The position numbers were made by a program, and so were the translations under genes. 64,000 nucleotides of DNA from the NCBI GenBank assembly GCA_020634755.1, contig JACKBC010000004.1, positions 62,001-126,000 on the forward strand. Reading direction: 5' to 3'. The notes below the pieces were generated by a model. That model saw only the letters and a program-made list of their open reading frames with translations, was not told the origin of the DNA and did no database searches. The DNA comes from Caldilineaceae bacterium. Its GTDB lineage: Bacteria > Chloroflexota > Anaerolineae > Caldilineales > Caldilineaceae. Below are positions 8,676-16,963 of this stretch, piece by piece; positions within the stretch are counted from its first letter, which is position 1, and every line of letters begins with the position of its first letter.

Positions 8676-9569
8676 CTATCCTTTCATGCCGGTAATGGCG
8701 GCGCCTTCCACAATCCAGCGCTGGGCCAGCAGAAAGACAACCAAAATGGGAAAGATGGAGATCATGATGCCGGCCAGCACTTCGGATTGGTTGCCCGAGC
8801 CCATGTAGCCACGCAAGGTGGCAATAGCAATGGGAAAGGTGTAATTTTCCCAACTGCGCAAAAAGAGCAGCGGTCCCACAAAGTTGTTCCAGGCGCCCAG
8901 AAAGGTGAAGATGCCCAGCGCCGAGAGGGCCGGTCCGGTAAGCGGCAGCAAGATCTGCCAGTAGATGCGGAAGTAGCCTGCGCCATCGATTTTGGCGGCG
9001 TCGATGAGCTCTTGCGGCAGTGATTTAAAGTGCTGGCGCAGCAGAAAGACGCCAAACGCGCTGGTAATCCCGGGCAGAATCAGCGCCCAGTGCGTATCCA
9101 TTAGATTCAGTTCTCGAATCAAAATAAACGAGGGGATCAGCGTTACCGTGCCCGGCACCATAAGCGAGGCTAAAAATAGGCCAAAGAGAAAATCGCGCCC
9201 TTTAAAACGCAGACGACCAAAAGCGTACCCAGCCATGGAGCAGGTGATGATCTGCGCGCCGGTCACCAGTAATGCGATCTTCAAGCTGTTCCAAAAGAAG
9301 CGCAGAAACTCAATATCTGGCGAGTTGATCACCGCGGCGTAGTTCTGCCAATGCAGCGCCGTGGGCAGAAAATCGGGCGGTAGATCAAAAGAATTTTTGG
9401 GATCGCGCAGTGAAGTAGAAAGCATCCAGCTTATGGGGGCAATTTCGATAAGCGCAATGGATATCAATAGAATCCAGAGAATAGCTTCACCGACAGTCAC
9501 CCAAAATGGACGTATGGTGCGCTGACTGGGTGGTTTTATTGACGTTGACTTCTGGAGGGTAGTAGCCAT
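8676..9569 (-). CDS. CUT1 ABC sugar transporter permease (MalG/UgpE type)
   Basis: The 297-residue membrane protein has six transmembrane segments and the MalG-type EAA loop (LIDAAKIDGAGYFRIYWQIL). It also has the N-terminal WMLSTSLRDP and the C-terminal GMKG typical of the class, so it would form half of the translocation pore. The ATG at 9569 is chosen because it lies 4 bases after the stop of the upstream GNAT gene, whose last codons supply GAGAAAG as ribosome site. Longer in-frame starts would overlap that gene. No ATPase is encoded nearby, so a shared MsiK-like ATPase is probable. Confidence 0.93.
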   Translation of the reverse strand: MATTLQKSTSIKPPSQRTIRPFWVTVGEAILWILLISIALIEIAPISWMLSTSLRDPKNSFDLPPDFLPTALHWQNYAAVINSPDIEFLRFFWNSLKIALLVTGAQIITCSMAGYAFGRLRFKGRDFLFGLFLASLMVPGTVTLIPSFILIRELNLMDTHWALILPGITSAFGVFLLRQHFKSLPQELIDAAKIDGAGYFRIYWQILLPLTGPALSALGIFTFLGAWNNFVGPLLFLRSWENYTFPIAIATLRGYMGSGNQSEVLAGIMISIFPILVVFLLAQRWIVEGAAITGMKG

Positions 9570-9573
9570 TGCG

Positions 9574-10029
9574 TTATAATTCTTTCTCCATATTGATCGC
9601 CCAGTCTTCGACACCATTGTAAACACCATCAACAAAGGCGGCGCCCCCATCATGCTGATAGCCAAGTTGTTCATATAATTGGCGACCGGGATCGGCTCTG
9701 TCGGGGTCAGCCGCCAGCCCAATTTTGTGGAACCCGCGCCGCTTGACTCGCTTTTCGCAATCTACCAAGAGCGCTCTGGCGTAGCCCCGCCTACGTTTAT
9801 CGGGTCGCGTAACCAGATCTTCAAGATTTGGGTACGCGGGATGGGTCAACGTCCCGGCGTATTTCAAGAAGACGAAAGAAACAAGTACCCTTTGGTCTTC
9901 CACAACCAGAAATTCGGCCTCGCCCTTTGCCTGCATTTCCAAGCGATGAACAATGCGCTCGTGCTCGATTCCTGGCCTTATCTGCTTAATATGTGGTATG
10001 TCCGCTTCAGTTGCCATTCGGATGAGCAT
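9574..10029 (-). CDS. GNAT family N-acetyltransferase
   Basis: About 151 residues with the acetyl-CoA-binding signature TRPDKRRRGYARALL (the R-x-x-G-x-A loop) in the middle and the GNAT C-terminal beta strand (LYEQLGYQHDGGAAF). It would transfer an acetyl group to an unknown amine. The start MLIRMATEADI at 10029 fits the family; an ATG at 10053 adds eight residues. It is inserted between the two permease genes of one sugar transporter. A 12-bp tandem repeat separates it from the upstream permease. Confidence 0.82.
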   Translation of the reverse strand: MLIRMATEADIPHIKQIRPGIEHERIVHRLEMQAKGEAEFLVVEDQRVLVSFVFLKYAGTLTHPAYPNLEDLVTRPDKRRRGYARALLVDCEKRVKRRGFHKIGLAADPDRADPGRQLYEQLGYQHDGGAAFVDGVYNGVEDWAINMEKEL

Positions 10030-10058
10030 GATGAGTATTCCGAAACGCCACATTGCAC

Positions 10059-10129
10059 ACGTTATTCATCACGTTATTCATCACGTTATTCATCACGTTA
10101 TTCATCACGTTATTCATCACGTTATTCAT
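10059..10129. repeat. 12-bp tandem repeat, about six copies
   Basis: Six near-perfect copies of ACGTTATTCATC (last copy 11 of 12). On the minus strand each unit contains ATGAATAA. The TAA stop of the upstream permease is formed by the first unit. The array lies between that stop and the GNAT start, so copy number sets their spacing. Confidence 0.95.
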
Positions 10130-11069
10130 AATGCACCCACCGGCGTGCACCATAAAATTGCCCCAACGTCAGGGCGATCAAAATGGCAAAAAGCGTTAGC
10201 GATACCGCCGAAGCGTAGCCCATTTCAAAACCCTTGAACGCCTTTTCATAAATATACATGGCGATGACGCGCGATGCATCGCCCGGTCCGCCTTCGGTGA
10301 GCACCCATACGTTGTCGAAAATTTGAAATGCGCCGATCAGCGAAATCACGATGGCGAAGAAGGCGGTGGGCGAGATCAGCGGCAGCGTAATGTGGCGGAA
10401 GAGTTGAAGGCGGTTGGCGCCGTCGATTTGGGCGGCTTCATAATAGCTATTGGGGATGCCCTGGAGGCCAGCCAAATAGATGACCATGAGATAGCCGCAG
10501 CTCTTCCACACATCATAGATGATGGCCGAAATCAGCGCCCAATTGGAGCTGCTGAGCCACGGGACGGGTCCGAGACCGATTTGGCCCAACAGGTAATTTA
10601 CGACACCGCGATCCTGAGTCAGCAGGAAGCGCCAGACGACAGCCAGCGACGCCGTCGTGGTCAGTACCGGAAAGAAAATCGAGGTGCGCAGGAAATAGCG
10701 CAGAACAGAGGGCATGCTGCGATTCACGCCCACGGCTAGCAGCAGCCCAAGCACATTATTGAGCAACGTGGCGCCGATGACCAAGCGCAAGGTATTCCAG
10801 TAAATGGTAAACATGCGCGTGTCGCTACCCAGGCGCGTAATGTTCCCAATGCCCGCCCACTTGGGTGGCGTGAGCAGGTCGTAGTGCAAAAAGACCAGTA
10901 TCAGAGAAGCGATGATGGGCAAGGCCGTAAAGGTCAACAAGCCAATCAGCGCCGGTGTGGCAAAAAGCCAGCCCGCAATGGTTTCATGGCGCGCCAGCGT
11001 GCTGGGCGGCTGGGGCTGGGCCGCGCTGCGTAGACTGGCCGATGATATCTCAGTTGTCTGCATGAGCAA
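10122..11069 (-). CDS. CUT1 ABC sugar transporter permease (MalF/UgpA type)
   Basis: The 315-residue membrane protein has a soluble N-terminal stretch, six transmembrane segments and the EAA loop (YEAAQIDGANRLQLFRHITLP, counted from the E). It pairs with the second permease at 8676. The TTG at 11069 lies 6 bases after AGGA, while an ATG at 11063 is 12 bases away, so the TTG is slightly favoured. The solute-binding lipoprotein gene lies about 200 bases upstream. The stop codon is formed by the first unit of the 12-bp tandem repeat. Confidence 0.93.
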   Translation of the reverse strand: MLMQTTEISSASLRSAAQPQPPSTLARHETIAGWLFATPALIGLLTFTALPIIASLILVFLHYDLLTPPKWAGIGNITRLGSDTRMFTIYWNTLRLVIGATLLNNVLGLLLAVGVNRSMPSVLRYFLRTSIFFPVLTTTASLAVVWRFLLTQDRGVVNYLLGQIGLGPVPWLSSSNWALISAIIYDVWKSCGYLMVIYLAGLQGIPNSYYEAAQIDGANRLQLFRHITLPLISPTAFFAIVISLIGAFQIFDNVWVLTEGGPGDASRVIAMYIYEKAFKGFEMGYASAVSLTLFAILIALTLGQFYGARRWVHYE

Positions 11070-11138
11070 ATTTGTTCCTGAACGGGCTCGCGAAGACCTG
11101 TCAGGTTTTTAGATGATTAAGAAAATGGGCGGGTAAAC

Positions 11139-11193
11139 GGAGGCTGAGCTTGCCGAAGCCGGAGCCGCTTCGGCTTCGACAAGCTCAGCCTCC
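11139..11193. repeat. Hairpin element containing CTTCGACAAGCTCAG
   Basis: A 14-bp perfect inverted repeat (GGAGGCTGAGCTTG at 11139-11152 and its complement at 11180-11193) with an inner GAAGCCG/CGGCTTC stem. It belongs to the TTCGACAAGCTCAG family also seen at 26,994 and 29,076. It lies between the binding-protein and permease genes and could attenuate the permeases. Confidence 0.65.
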
Positions 11194-11265
11194 GCTCATG
11201 GTCCTGGTTCAATTCGTAAATCACCATAAAACCGACAGACCCGTACGGTGTTATTGAACTGTGTT

Positions 11266-12603
11266 TTAGCCCTGCTGCAACTTCTCCATCTCGGGCTGCA
11301 ATTCATCGTGGGCGGCCTGGAGCGCTTCTTCCACGCTCTTTTCGCCATTCCAGATGGTGGCGTAGTGGCGATTGAGAATAGGTTCAATAATGTTAAAGTT
11401 GGTGGGCGATGGGACTGTGGCGGCATAGTCCAGCGACTCATAGAAGATGGCCGTGTTGCTCGGGCCATATTCGGCAAATTCAGGCATTTCAGCCACCGAG
11501 CGCAACGCAGGAATGTTGCCGCCAAGCTGCACCATATCCAACGACGCATCTGTGCCGGAGAGCAGTTTGACCACTTCCCACGCCTCTTGGGGGCTTGAAC
11601 TGGAGGTGGAAACACCCCACCCATCGGTGCCGGCCACGGTTTTGAGCGGACCAGCGCGGTGGGGCTGATACTGCAAATCATACGTGGTAAAGTCCGACTC
11701 GAGCAAGCCGCTTATGCACCAGCGGCCACAGGTGCGCATAACCAAATTGCCGGCCAAGAATTGGGCGCCTTCATCCCAGCCTTCTGGGTTGGGGGCCACT
11801 TTGTGTTCGAGAATTAGGTCTGCAAGGAATTGTAGCGAATCCGCCACTTTGGGGTCAAGCAGATTGGACGCCGACCAGTCGGCCGTCAGCGGCGACGTAT
11901 CATTGTTAAAGTACCAGGCCGCCATGCCAAACATACCGCTGCCCCAGAAGGAATAGGCATAGCGATCATCGGCGCTACCGCTCACCCGCGCCACCTTGGT
12001 GCAGACCTCCAGAAAATCCTCCCAAGTCCAGTCGCCAGCAGAGGGTTCAATGCCTGCTTCTTCAAAAATGGCCGTGTTGTAATAGGTGACCATGTTATTC
12101 CACGAGAAGGGATATTCCATCTGCTTGCCGTCTACCTGCAACATTTCGCGCAGCGTCACGTGGACATCGTTTTCCAGGGTTTCCTGGGCGGCACTGTCGG
12201 CAGCCAAGAAATCGTCCAGTGGCGTCAATACGTTTTTGGCCGAAAGCAGCCCCAGCCCCTCAATGGCAATCATGATCACGTCGATCTGCTCGCCACCAGC
12301 AATGCGCGTCAACAGCGTGTCTGAATAGCCATCCCACCCGCCATTGCCCCAGCCGTTGGCATTGACTTCTAAATTGATGCCGGCCAACTGGTCGGCCGCG
12401 CGCTCCAAAGAATTATCAAAAGTATTGACGGGCATAGAAGTGGTGGCAATAATATCAACTGCGTCCTGGGAAGGAGCGGCGGCGCCCCCTTCGCTGGTGG
12501 CCGCGGGGGCGGGTGAACAGGCAACCACGGCAGCGCCGGCCGTGGCCAGTGCGGTCAATCGCAACATCTCACGTCGGCTGAGAGTTCTTTTCGACATGGA
12601 CAT
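11266..12603 (-). CDS. CUT1 ABC sugar-binding lipoprotein
   Basis: The 445-residue protein has an N-terminal export signal with a twin-arginine-like SRREMLRLTALATAG and a lipobox ending AVVAC near residue 29, followed by a Ser/Ala-rich spacer. The rest is an extracellular solute-binding protein of family 1 (PFSWNNMVTYYNTAIFEEAGI, WDEGAQFLAG, SSPQEAWEVVKLL). It would bind an oligosaccharide outside the membrane for the two downstream permeases. The ATG at 12603 follows AGGAG. A palindrome-rich region upstream (12949-13004) is the likely control region. The substrate is unknown, but the downstream glycosidases suggest beta-glycosides or furanosides. Confidence 0.93.
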   Translation of the reverse strand: MSMSKRTLSRREMLRLTALATAGAAVVACSPAPAATSEGGAAAPSQDAVDIIATTSMPVNTFDNSLERAADQLAGINLEVNANGWGNGGWDGYSDTLLTRIAGGEQIDVIMIAIEGLGLLSAKNVLTPLDDFLAADSAAQETLENDVHVTLREMLQVDGKQMEYPFSWNNMVTYYNTAIFEEAGIEPSAGDWTWEDFLEVCTKVARVSGSADDRYAYSFWGSGMFGMAAWYFNNDTSPLTADWSASNLLDPKVADSLQFLADLILEHKVAPNPEGWDEGAQFLAGNLVMRTCGRWCISGLLESDFTTYDLQYQPHRAGPLKTVAGTDGWGVSTSSSSPQEAWEVVKLLSGTDASLDMVQLGGNIPALRSVAEMPEFAEYGPSNTAIFYESLDYAATVPSPTNFNIIEPILNRHYATIWNGEKSVEEALQAAHDELQPEMEKLQQG

Positions 12604-12889
12604 AATGGGGTTCTCCTTTGTTTAGAAAGCCTTATTAATGGAAGACGTAAAAAACCGGACCAATATCGCCAATATTGTTTTGGGAAATATGGAGATCGTA
12701 ACGGATGATGGGATGCGCTTTAATCGTTGGGATAATATGGGAGCTCAACGATCGGATTGCATTCGGAGTTTCAACAAGCCTACAATATTCGTATTGATCT
12801 GTCAAACACGGTTCGCGAGCCAGGTGCATTTCGATTTGGAGGCGCACATAGGGCGGCAGGATAGAATCCTCCGCTAAAAGCGAGAAGCC

Positions 12890-12927
12890 GCCACAGCGGC
12901 TGGGCCCAAATCGCTGTGGCGATTTTT
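12890..12927 (+). terminator. Rho-independent terminator-like hairpin
   Basis: Stem GCCACAGCG (12890-12898) and its complement at 12912-12920, followed by GATTTTT. It would stop plus-strand transcription, although no convincing plus-strand gene precedes it. Confidence 0.5.
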
Positions 12928-12948
12928 CAATGCTATACTCAGCTCTGA

Positions 12949-13004
12949 ATGAGAACCGGAGTTTTATCACTCCGGTTGAGGCAGTAGAAAACGCCGGTTC
13001 TCAT
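12949..13004. promoter_or_regulatory. Three-half-site palindromic operator candidate
   Basis: Outer arms ATGAGAACCGG (12949-12959) and its perfect complement (12994-13004) enclose a second hairpin, AACCGGAG (12954-12961) with CTCCGGTT (12970-12977). The ACCGG core resembles LacI-family half-sites. A minus-strand TATACT lies just upstream at 13014-13019. Confidence 0.45.
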
Positions 13005-13145
13005 CTCAACCGCAGTATAGAAGCCCATTTCTAATGGTTGCTAATGGTTGCCCCCAACGTGAAACGCTCTCTCGCGAGCCGTTGTATCTCACTTTACCGG
13101 AGACGTACTTCCAAAGTGCGTTGGACCTGCGTAAAACTTATGCGG

Positions 13146-14159
13146 CTAATCATCCACTACCTTGACGGGCTGGCCGCCCTTGGCCACCGATTCATCAATG
13201 GCGTAGCAGATGGCCATGGATTTGTAGCTATCATAAATTGAGGCGTGCGATTCGACGTTTTGTTCCAGGCATTCCACAAAGTGGGCAATTTCAGCTTTAA
13301 AGGGATGGTGCGACACATCGCCGCTGTTGGGCGTAATGGTGGGGAAGCTCCAATATTCGCGGGCGCCGGGATACTTTTGTGAGGAGTAAACTTCATTGTT
13401 TTGAATCGAGCCGTTGGTGCCAAAAAGGCGGCAGTTAAAGCGATAGGGCGTATCGCCGTCGAGCAGGGCCGACAGTTTGCCCACAGCGCCATTGACAAAG
13501 CGCAGCGAAGCCACCACCACGGGGTCAAATTCAAAGGTCGTCACGCGCTTGGGCGGCGCCGCATATGCGCTCACTTCGTCCACTTCGCCACCCAGCCAGC
13601 GCAACATGTCCACGGCATGGCAGCCGCCGCTGAGAAAGGCGCTGCCCACCACATCTTTACGCGTAGAGGCGCTGCCCGGCCGCGCGCGCCGCGCCGGATG
13701 CCAATAGTCGGCCTCGCCATAGATCAGCTCGCCCAGCCCGCCATCATCGATGAGCTGACGCACGGTCTCAAATTGCGGATTCCAGCGCAGCACAAAGCTG
13801 GTGACGGTTTTAACGCCCGCCTTGGCCACCGCCTCGCGGATGGCGGCCGTCTGGGCGCGGGCAATGCCCACGGGCTTTTCGATCACAAGGTGCCGACCGG
13901 TCTGGGCCGCGGCCACACAGTGTTCAGCGCGCACGTTTGGCTGCGTACATGATACGACAATCTGGATGCGGTCATCGGCCAGAAATTCCGCCAGCGACGC
14001 ATATTCCTTTCCCGGCACGCCGTGCGTCCGCAGCAGTTGGGTCGCCTTGCCCGGTGTGCGATTATAGATGCCGACGATTTCGGTCAGGGGATGGTCGTGA
14101 AAGGCTTTAATGTATTCGCCCGCTACCCAGCCTGCACCCAACAGACCTACTCCGTACAT
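13146..14159 (-). CDS. Gfo/Idh/MocA family oxidoreductase
   Basis: The 337-residue protein has an N-terminal Rossmann fold (VGLLGAGWVAGEY) and the family signature EKPVGIA near residue 95, followed by the Gfo/Idh alpha/beta C-terminal domain. These NAD(P)-dependent enzymes oxidise or reduce sugars, inositols or amino sugars in the cytosol. AAAGGAG lies 6 bases before the ATG. It is on the same strand and just upstream of the sugar transporter operon, so it probably processes the imported sugar, though a 540-base control region separates them. Confidence 0.9.
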   Translation of the reverse strand: MYGVGLLGAGWVAGEYIKAFHDHPLTEIVGIYNRTPGKATQLLRTHGVPGKEYASLAEFLADDRIQIVVSCTQPNVRAEHCVAAAQTGRHLVIEKPVGIARAQTAAIREAVAKAGVKTVTSFVLRWNPQFETVRQLIDDGGLGELIYGEADYWHPARRARPGSASTRKDVVGSAFLSGGCHAVDMLRWLGGEVDEVSAYAAPPKRVTTFEFDPVVVASLRFVNGAVGKLSALLDGDTPYRFNCRLFGTNGSIQNNEVYSSQKYPGAREYWSFPTITPNSGDVSHHPFKAEIAHFVECLEQNVESHASIYDSYKSMAICYAIDESVAKGGQPVKVVDD

Positions 14160-14559
14160 AATCTGCTCCTTTATTTGCCCTCATAATTGTCGGTACATCG
14201 CAACGGTATTGGCGATACAGGTGTTGGTCTCGATTGGTCTGTCCTGCCTCACTTTTTGCCATTGCGATCTACTGATTATTGATACTCATGGTCAGTGGCG
14301 GCTGTGTCGGCATGCTGCATACACAACGCCGCTCTTGTTATTTCACGGATCAATTGTATGCAAAAGTATAGTACCGATAATCGGGCGTCACGCCAAATAG
14401 CAACCTGGTTCGGGCCAGTGCAGACTTCGTGATAGCAACGGATTACCCCAGCCACTGAACGCGACTCGACTTACACAGCACTTGTGGCATGCACGGGTGG
14501 ACCAGTCCGCCTTCAGCATAATTTTACGCAAGGCTTGTGGGTTTAGGTTGAGCCGATGT
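14160..14559. other. Intergenic region with operator-like palindrome and degenerate repeat
   Basis: About 400 bases without a gene. CCGATAATCGG at 14374-14384 is a perfect palindrome around one central base, beside a minus-strand TATACT. The stretch 14468-14550 resembles the repeat element at 61,591-61,683 (shared CGACTTA, CAGCAC and CAATTTTA-like blocks), so it is probably a decayed copy. Confidence 0.4.
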
Positions 14560-16602
14560 TTAATATGCTGCGGCAGCCACGGCAACGGCACTCTCAGCCT
14601 TTTCACCCATTTGGGTGCGCTCCTCAGCCGCTCTGAGGATCAAGCCCAGCATTTGCGGATAGCCAATGTCGGCCAGCTTGGCCATTTTGGCCAGATGTCC
14701 ATCCCAGCACCAGCCCGGGTTGGGATTCGCCTCCAGCAGGCGCGGCGTGCCGTTGGCGTCCAAACGCCAATCAAAGCGCGCATAGTCGCGGCAGCCCAGC
14801 CGCTCATAGAGCTTGAGACAGCTGGCAATAAGAAAGCGCTCTGTCTCCTCGGGCAGATTGGCCGGAATAGAACGCAGTTGCCAGTAGGGTGAATCGGGGT
14901 CCCACTTGGCTTCGTACCCGCAAATCTTGGGCAATCCTTCCGGCAGCACCGAATAATCCTCTTCAATGACCGGCAACACCAAATACGATTCGGGCGGATT
15001 GCCGATAATCCCCACGCTAATATCCTTGCCGGTGAGAAAATTTTCTACCAGCACCGGCTTATCATAGCCAATGCGTTCGCGCACCTGCACCAGCGCGTTC
15101 TCCAGCTCAAGCACGTTGGCGCAGACGCTGTTCTGCGTAATGCCCACGCTGGAATCGCCAAAGTTGGGCTTGACGATCACCGGAAAATCAATGGGCAGTT
15201 CAATAAAGTTGATGTCATCGGTCTTTATAAAGAACCCTTGCGGCACCGGAATATCCATTTCCTGTGCCACGCCGCGCACCAGCGATTTATCGTAACAGTA
15301 GGCCAGACACTGGGGCGCGCCGCCGCTGTACGGAATGTTGAGCATTTCCAGCAGGGCCGGCACGTGCAGTTCTTTGGTGGCTTCGTTGTCGTAGCCTTCA
15401 TCACATAGGTTAAAGACATAATCGATCTTGCCCTTGAGTTTGGCCAGATCGGTCATGAGCGTGTTGTGGTTGTTCAAATAGGTGAACTTGTAGCCAGGCA
15501 GTTCGGCCAGCGCCCGCTTTAGCTGGTCAATGGTGTGCAGATCGTCCTCGTCAAAATCGGCGTTGGGCTTGACCGTATCCTGCTTCAGCGGATCGCCCAT
15601 GACGACGGCCACATGCTTTTGGGCAACGCGCGGTTGGCGCTTGGGCGTCCACGCCTTTTTGGCCAGCGCCGTAACCAAAATCCGGCGCTCCATCATGCCC
15701 AAATCTTGGTTGCGCTGCGAATCGGTGTGGATGGGCATATGAACGCCCGCGTTGGTAAAACCCGCATTGACCAGCAGCGTGCGGATGGCGTCCTGGCTGT
15801 AAAGCCGCTCGGCGTAGAACTGATCGGCAATTACGCCCTCTTTCACGTGCGTAATCACTTCGCGTGAAATCAACCGTTGGCGGTCTTTGGATAGCGAACG
15901 TTCGCGGCAGACAAAGTATTTCTTGTCGATCCATTCCCAAGAGCGCGGCTGAAAATTTTCGCGCACATAGTCACCATCAGTGAGATCAACCAGCAGATTG
16001 CCGTTGGGTTTGAGCACGCGCAATACCTCGCGCAGCACTTTTAGGTCGTCTTGGGCCGATTCAAAATAACCAAAGCTGTTGCCCGCAATGACAACATAGT
16101 CAAACTTGTCGTTGGGAAAAGGCAGTTTGCGAGCGTCGCCCTCTTTAAAGGTGACATTAAAGCCCGCTTTTTTATTAAGCGTTTTGGCGCGATTAATCAG
16201 ATAGTGTGAACGATCCAGGCCAAAGAGGTTTTGATAGCCGCGCCGCGCCAGCTCCAGCGTGTGCCGACCTTGGCCACAGCAAAGGTCCAAAATAACGCTC
16301 TCTTTGGGAGCATGCAGAACATCGAGAAAAAGGTCAATCTCCCGTTTGGTGATGTTGGGGTCTTCCACCACATCGCCATCGGTGCGCAGATAATTTGCAT
16401 TAAAAATCTGCCGCCACCAGTCACCTTTGACGTATGTTTCTAGATCTTCGACCGGGCCCAAAAATTTGGACCATTCTGCCTGACGGGAATCAGCTTGACG
16501 AGAGCCAGATTGACGAGAATCAGGCTGACGAGACTTGCCCGCATTGGGTCCGCTGGTCGCGCCAGCAGGAGCAGAGGGAGGTTGTGTTTTTTCTGCCTTC
16601 AT
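14560..16602 (-). CDS. Methyltransferase / ATP-grasp (D-Ala-D-Ala ligase-like) fusion
   Basis: The 680-residue protein has a low-complexity N-terminus (about 20-42, repeated SRQ(A/P/S)DSRQ units) and a class I SAM methyltransferase domain (about 60-320, motif I VILDLCCGQGRHTLELA at 103-119). An ATP-grasp half resembling D-alanine-D-alanine ligase follows (about 328-660). The ligase half keeps the YSGG segment, the lysine-bearing VIVKPNFGDSSVGI and the Mg-binding EANPNPG at 624-630. Family knowledge suggests peptide-like ligation plus methylation; the product is unknown. The ATG at 16602 is 16 bases from GAGGAG, so the start is uncertain; a GTG at 16626 is the alternative. Confidence 0.85.
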   Translation of the reverse strand: MKAEKTQPPSAPAGATSGPNAGKSRQPDSRQSGSRQADSRQAEWSKFLGPVEDLETYVKGDWWRQIFNANYLRTDGDVVEDPNITKREIDLFLDVLHAPKESVILDLCCGQGRHTLELARRGYQNLFGLDRSHYLINRAKTLNKKAGFNVTFKEGDARKLPFPNDKFDYVVIAGNSFGYFESAQDDLKVLREVLRVLKPNGNLLVDLTDGDYVRENFQPRSWEWIDKKYFVCRERSLSKDRQRLISREVITHVKEGVIADQFYAERLYSQDAIRTLLVNAGFTNAGVHMPIHTDSQRNQDLGMMERRILVTALAKKAWTPKRQPRVAQKHVAVVMGDPLKQDTVKPNADFDEDDLHTIDQLKRALAELPGYKFTYLNNHNTLMTDLAKLKGKIDYVFNLCDEGYDNEATKELHVPALLEMLNIPYSGGAPQCLAYCYDKSLVRGVAQEMDIPVPQGFFIKTDDINFIELPIDFPVIVKPNFGDSSVGITQNSVCANVLELENALVQVRERIGYDKPVLVENFLTGKDISVGIIGNPPESYLVLPVIEEDYSVLPEGLPKICGYEAKWDPDSPYWQLRSIPANLPEETERFLIASCLKLYERLGCRDYARFDWRLDANGTPRLLEANPNPGWCWDGHLAKMAKLADIGYPQMLGLILRAAEERTQMGEKAESAVAVAAAAY

Positions 16603-16723
16603 TATAGGTTTAAAGTATCTCCTCACTTGAAATTGCCCGCATGAAACTCCTGCCCAACACTGGCATGGTTCATGGAGTTACAGAAGCATAAAACCAGATT
16701 TGATGCACCGCTGCCAGACGTAC

Positions 16724-16763
16724 AAAATCGGCGGGCTTGCAGATGCAAACGCCGCCGATTTTT
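16724..16763. terminator. Bidirectional terminator-like hairpin in a divergent intergenic region
   Basis: Stem AAAATCGGCGG (16724-16734) and its complement (16752-16762) with a 17-base loop, ending in five T on the plus strand and four on the minus. It lies in a 361-base region (16603-16963) between divergent genes with nothing obvious to terminate, so it may be an attenuator. The rest of the region contains only the palindrome at 16779. Confidence 0.5.
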
Positions 16764-16778
16764 GTGCATTTATACAAG

Positions 16779-16793
16779 CGTGATCATATCACG
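16779..16793. promoter_or_regulatory. Short operator-like palindrome
   Basis: CGTGAT-CAT-ATCACG, a perfect 6-bp dyad, about 170 bases before the plus-strand surface protein gene. It could bind a dimeric regulator; no regulator is encoded beside it. Confidence 0.35.
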
Positions 16794-16963
16794 ATTGTGC
16801 GCCGAAATCAATAGGTTTGGGCCCCAATTTCTGGATCAATTTACTACGCAAAGCGGGCGTAGCAAATGCAGAATGCGTGCTCCTCTGCGTTGCGATCGGC
16901 TAATTTTTCACACCGCAATGTTGCCAATTTGGGCTGCATACGCAAACAACATATACTGGCAGC

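Larger units (their letters stand above)
12604..13145. other. Control region upstream of the sugar transporter operon
   Basis: About 540 bases between the Gfo/Idh gene and the binding-protein gene. It holds a hairpin with T-tract (12890-12927), a cluster of ACCGG half-sites (12949-13004), TATACT words facing each other (12934-12939 plus, 13014-13019 minus), and a short direct repeat (TGCTAATGGTTGC near 13,035). Small frames on both strands (79 and 111 codons) look unlike known proteins. Confidence 0.5.

Noticed and set aside
10059..10129. Possible CRISPR array
   Set aside because: The 12-bp units are directly adjacent with no spacers, so this is a tandem repeat.
9679..10131. Plus-strand frame ending in RYSSRYSS repeats
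   Set aside because: The repeats are the translated 12-bp tandem array, and the rest is antisense to the GNAT gene.
12635..12970. Frames of 79 (plus) and 111 (minus) codons in the sugar operon control region
   Set aside because: Neither looks like a known protein. The minus frame is crossed by the terminator hairpin and by part of the palindromic operator cluster. Kept only as a note because a plus-strand terminator follows the 79-codon frame.
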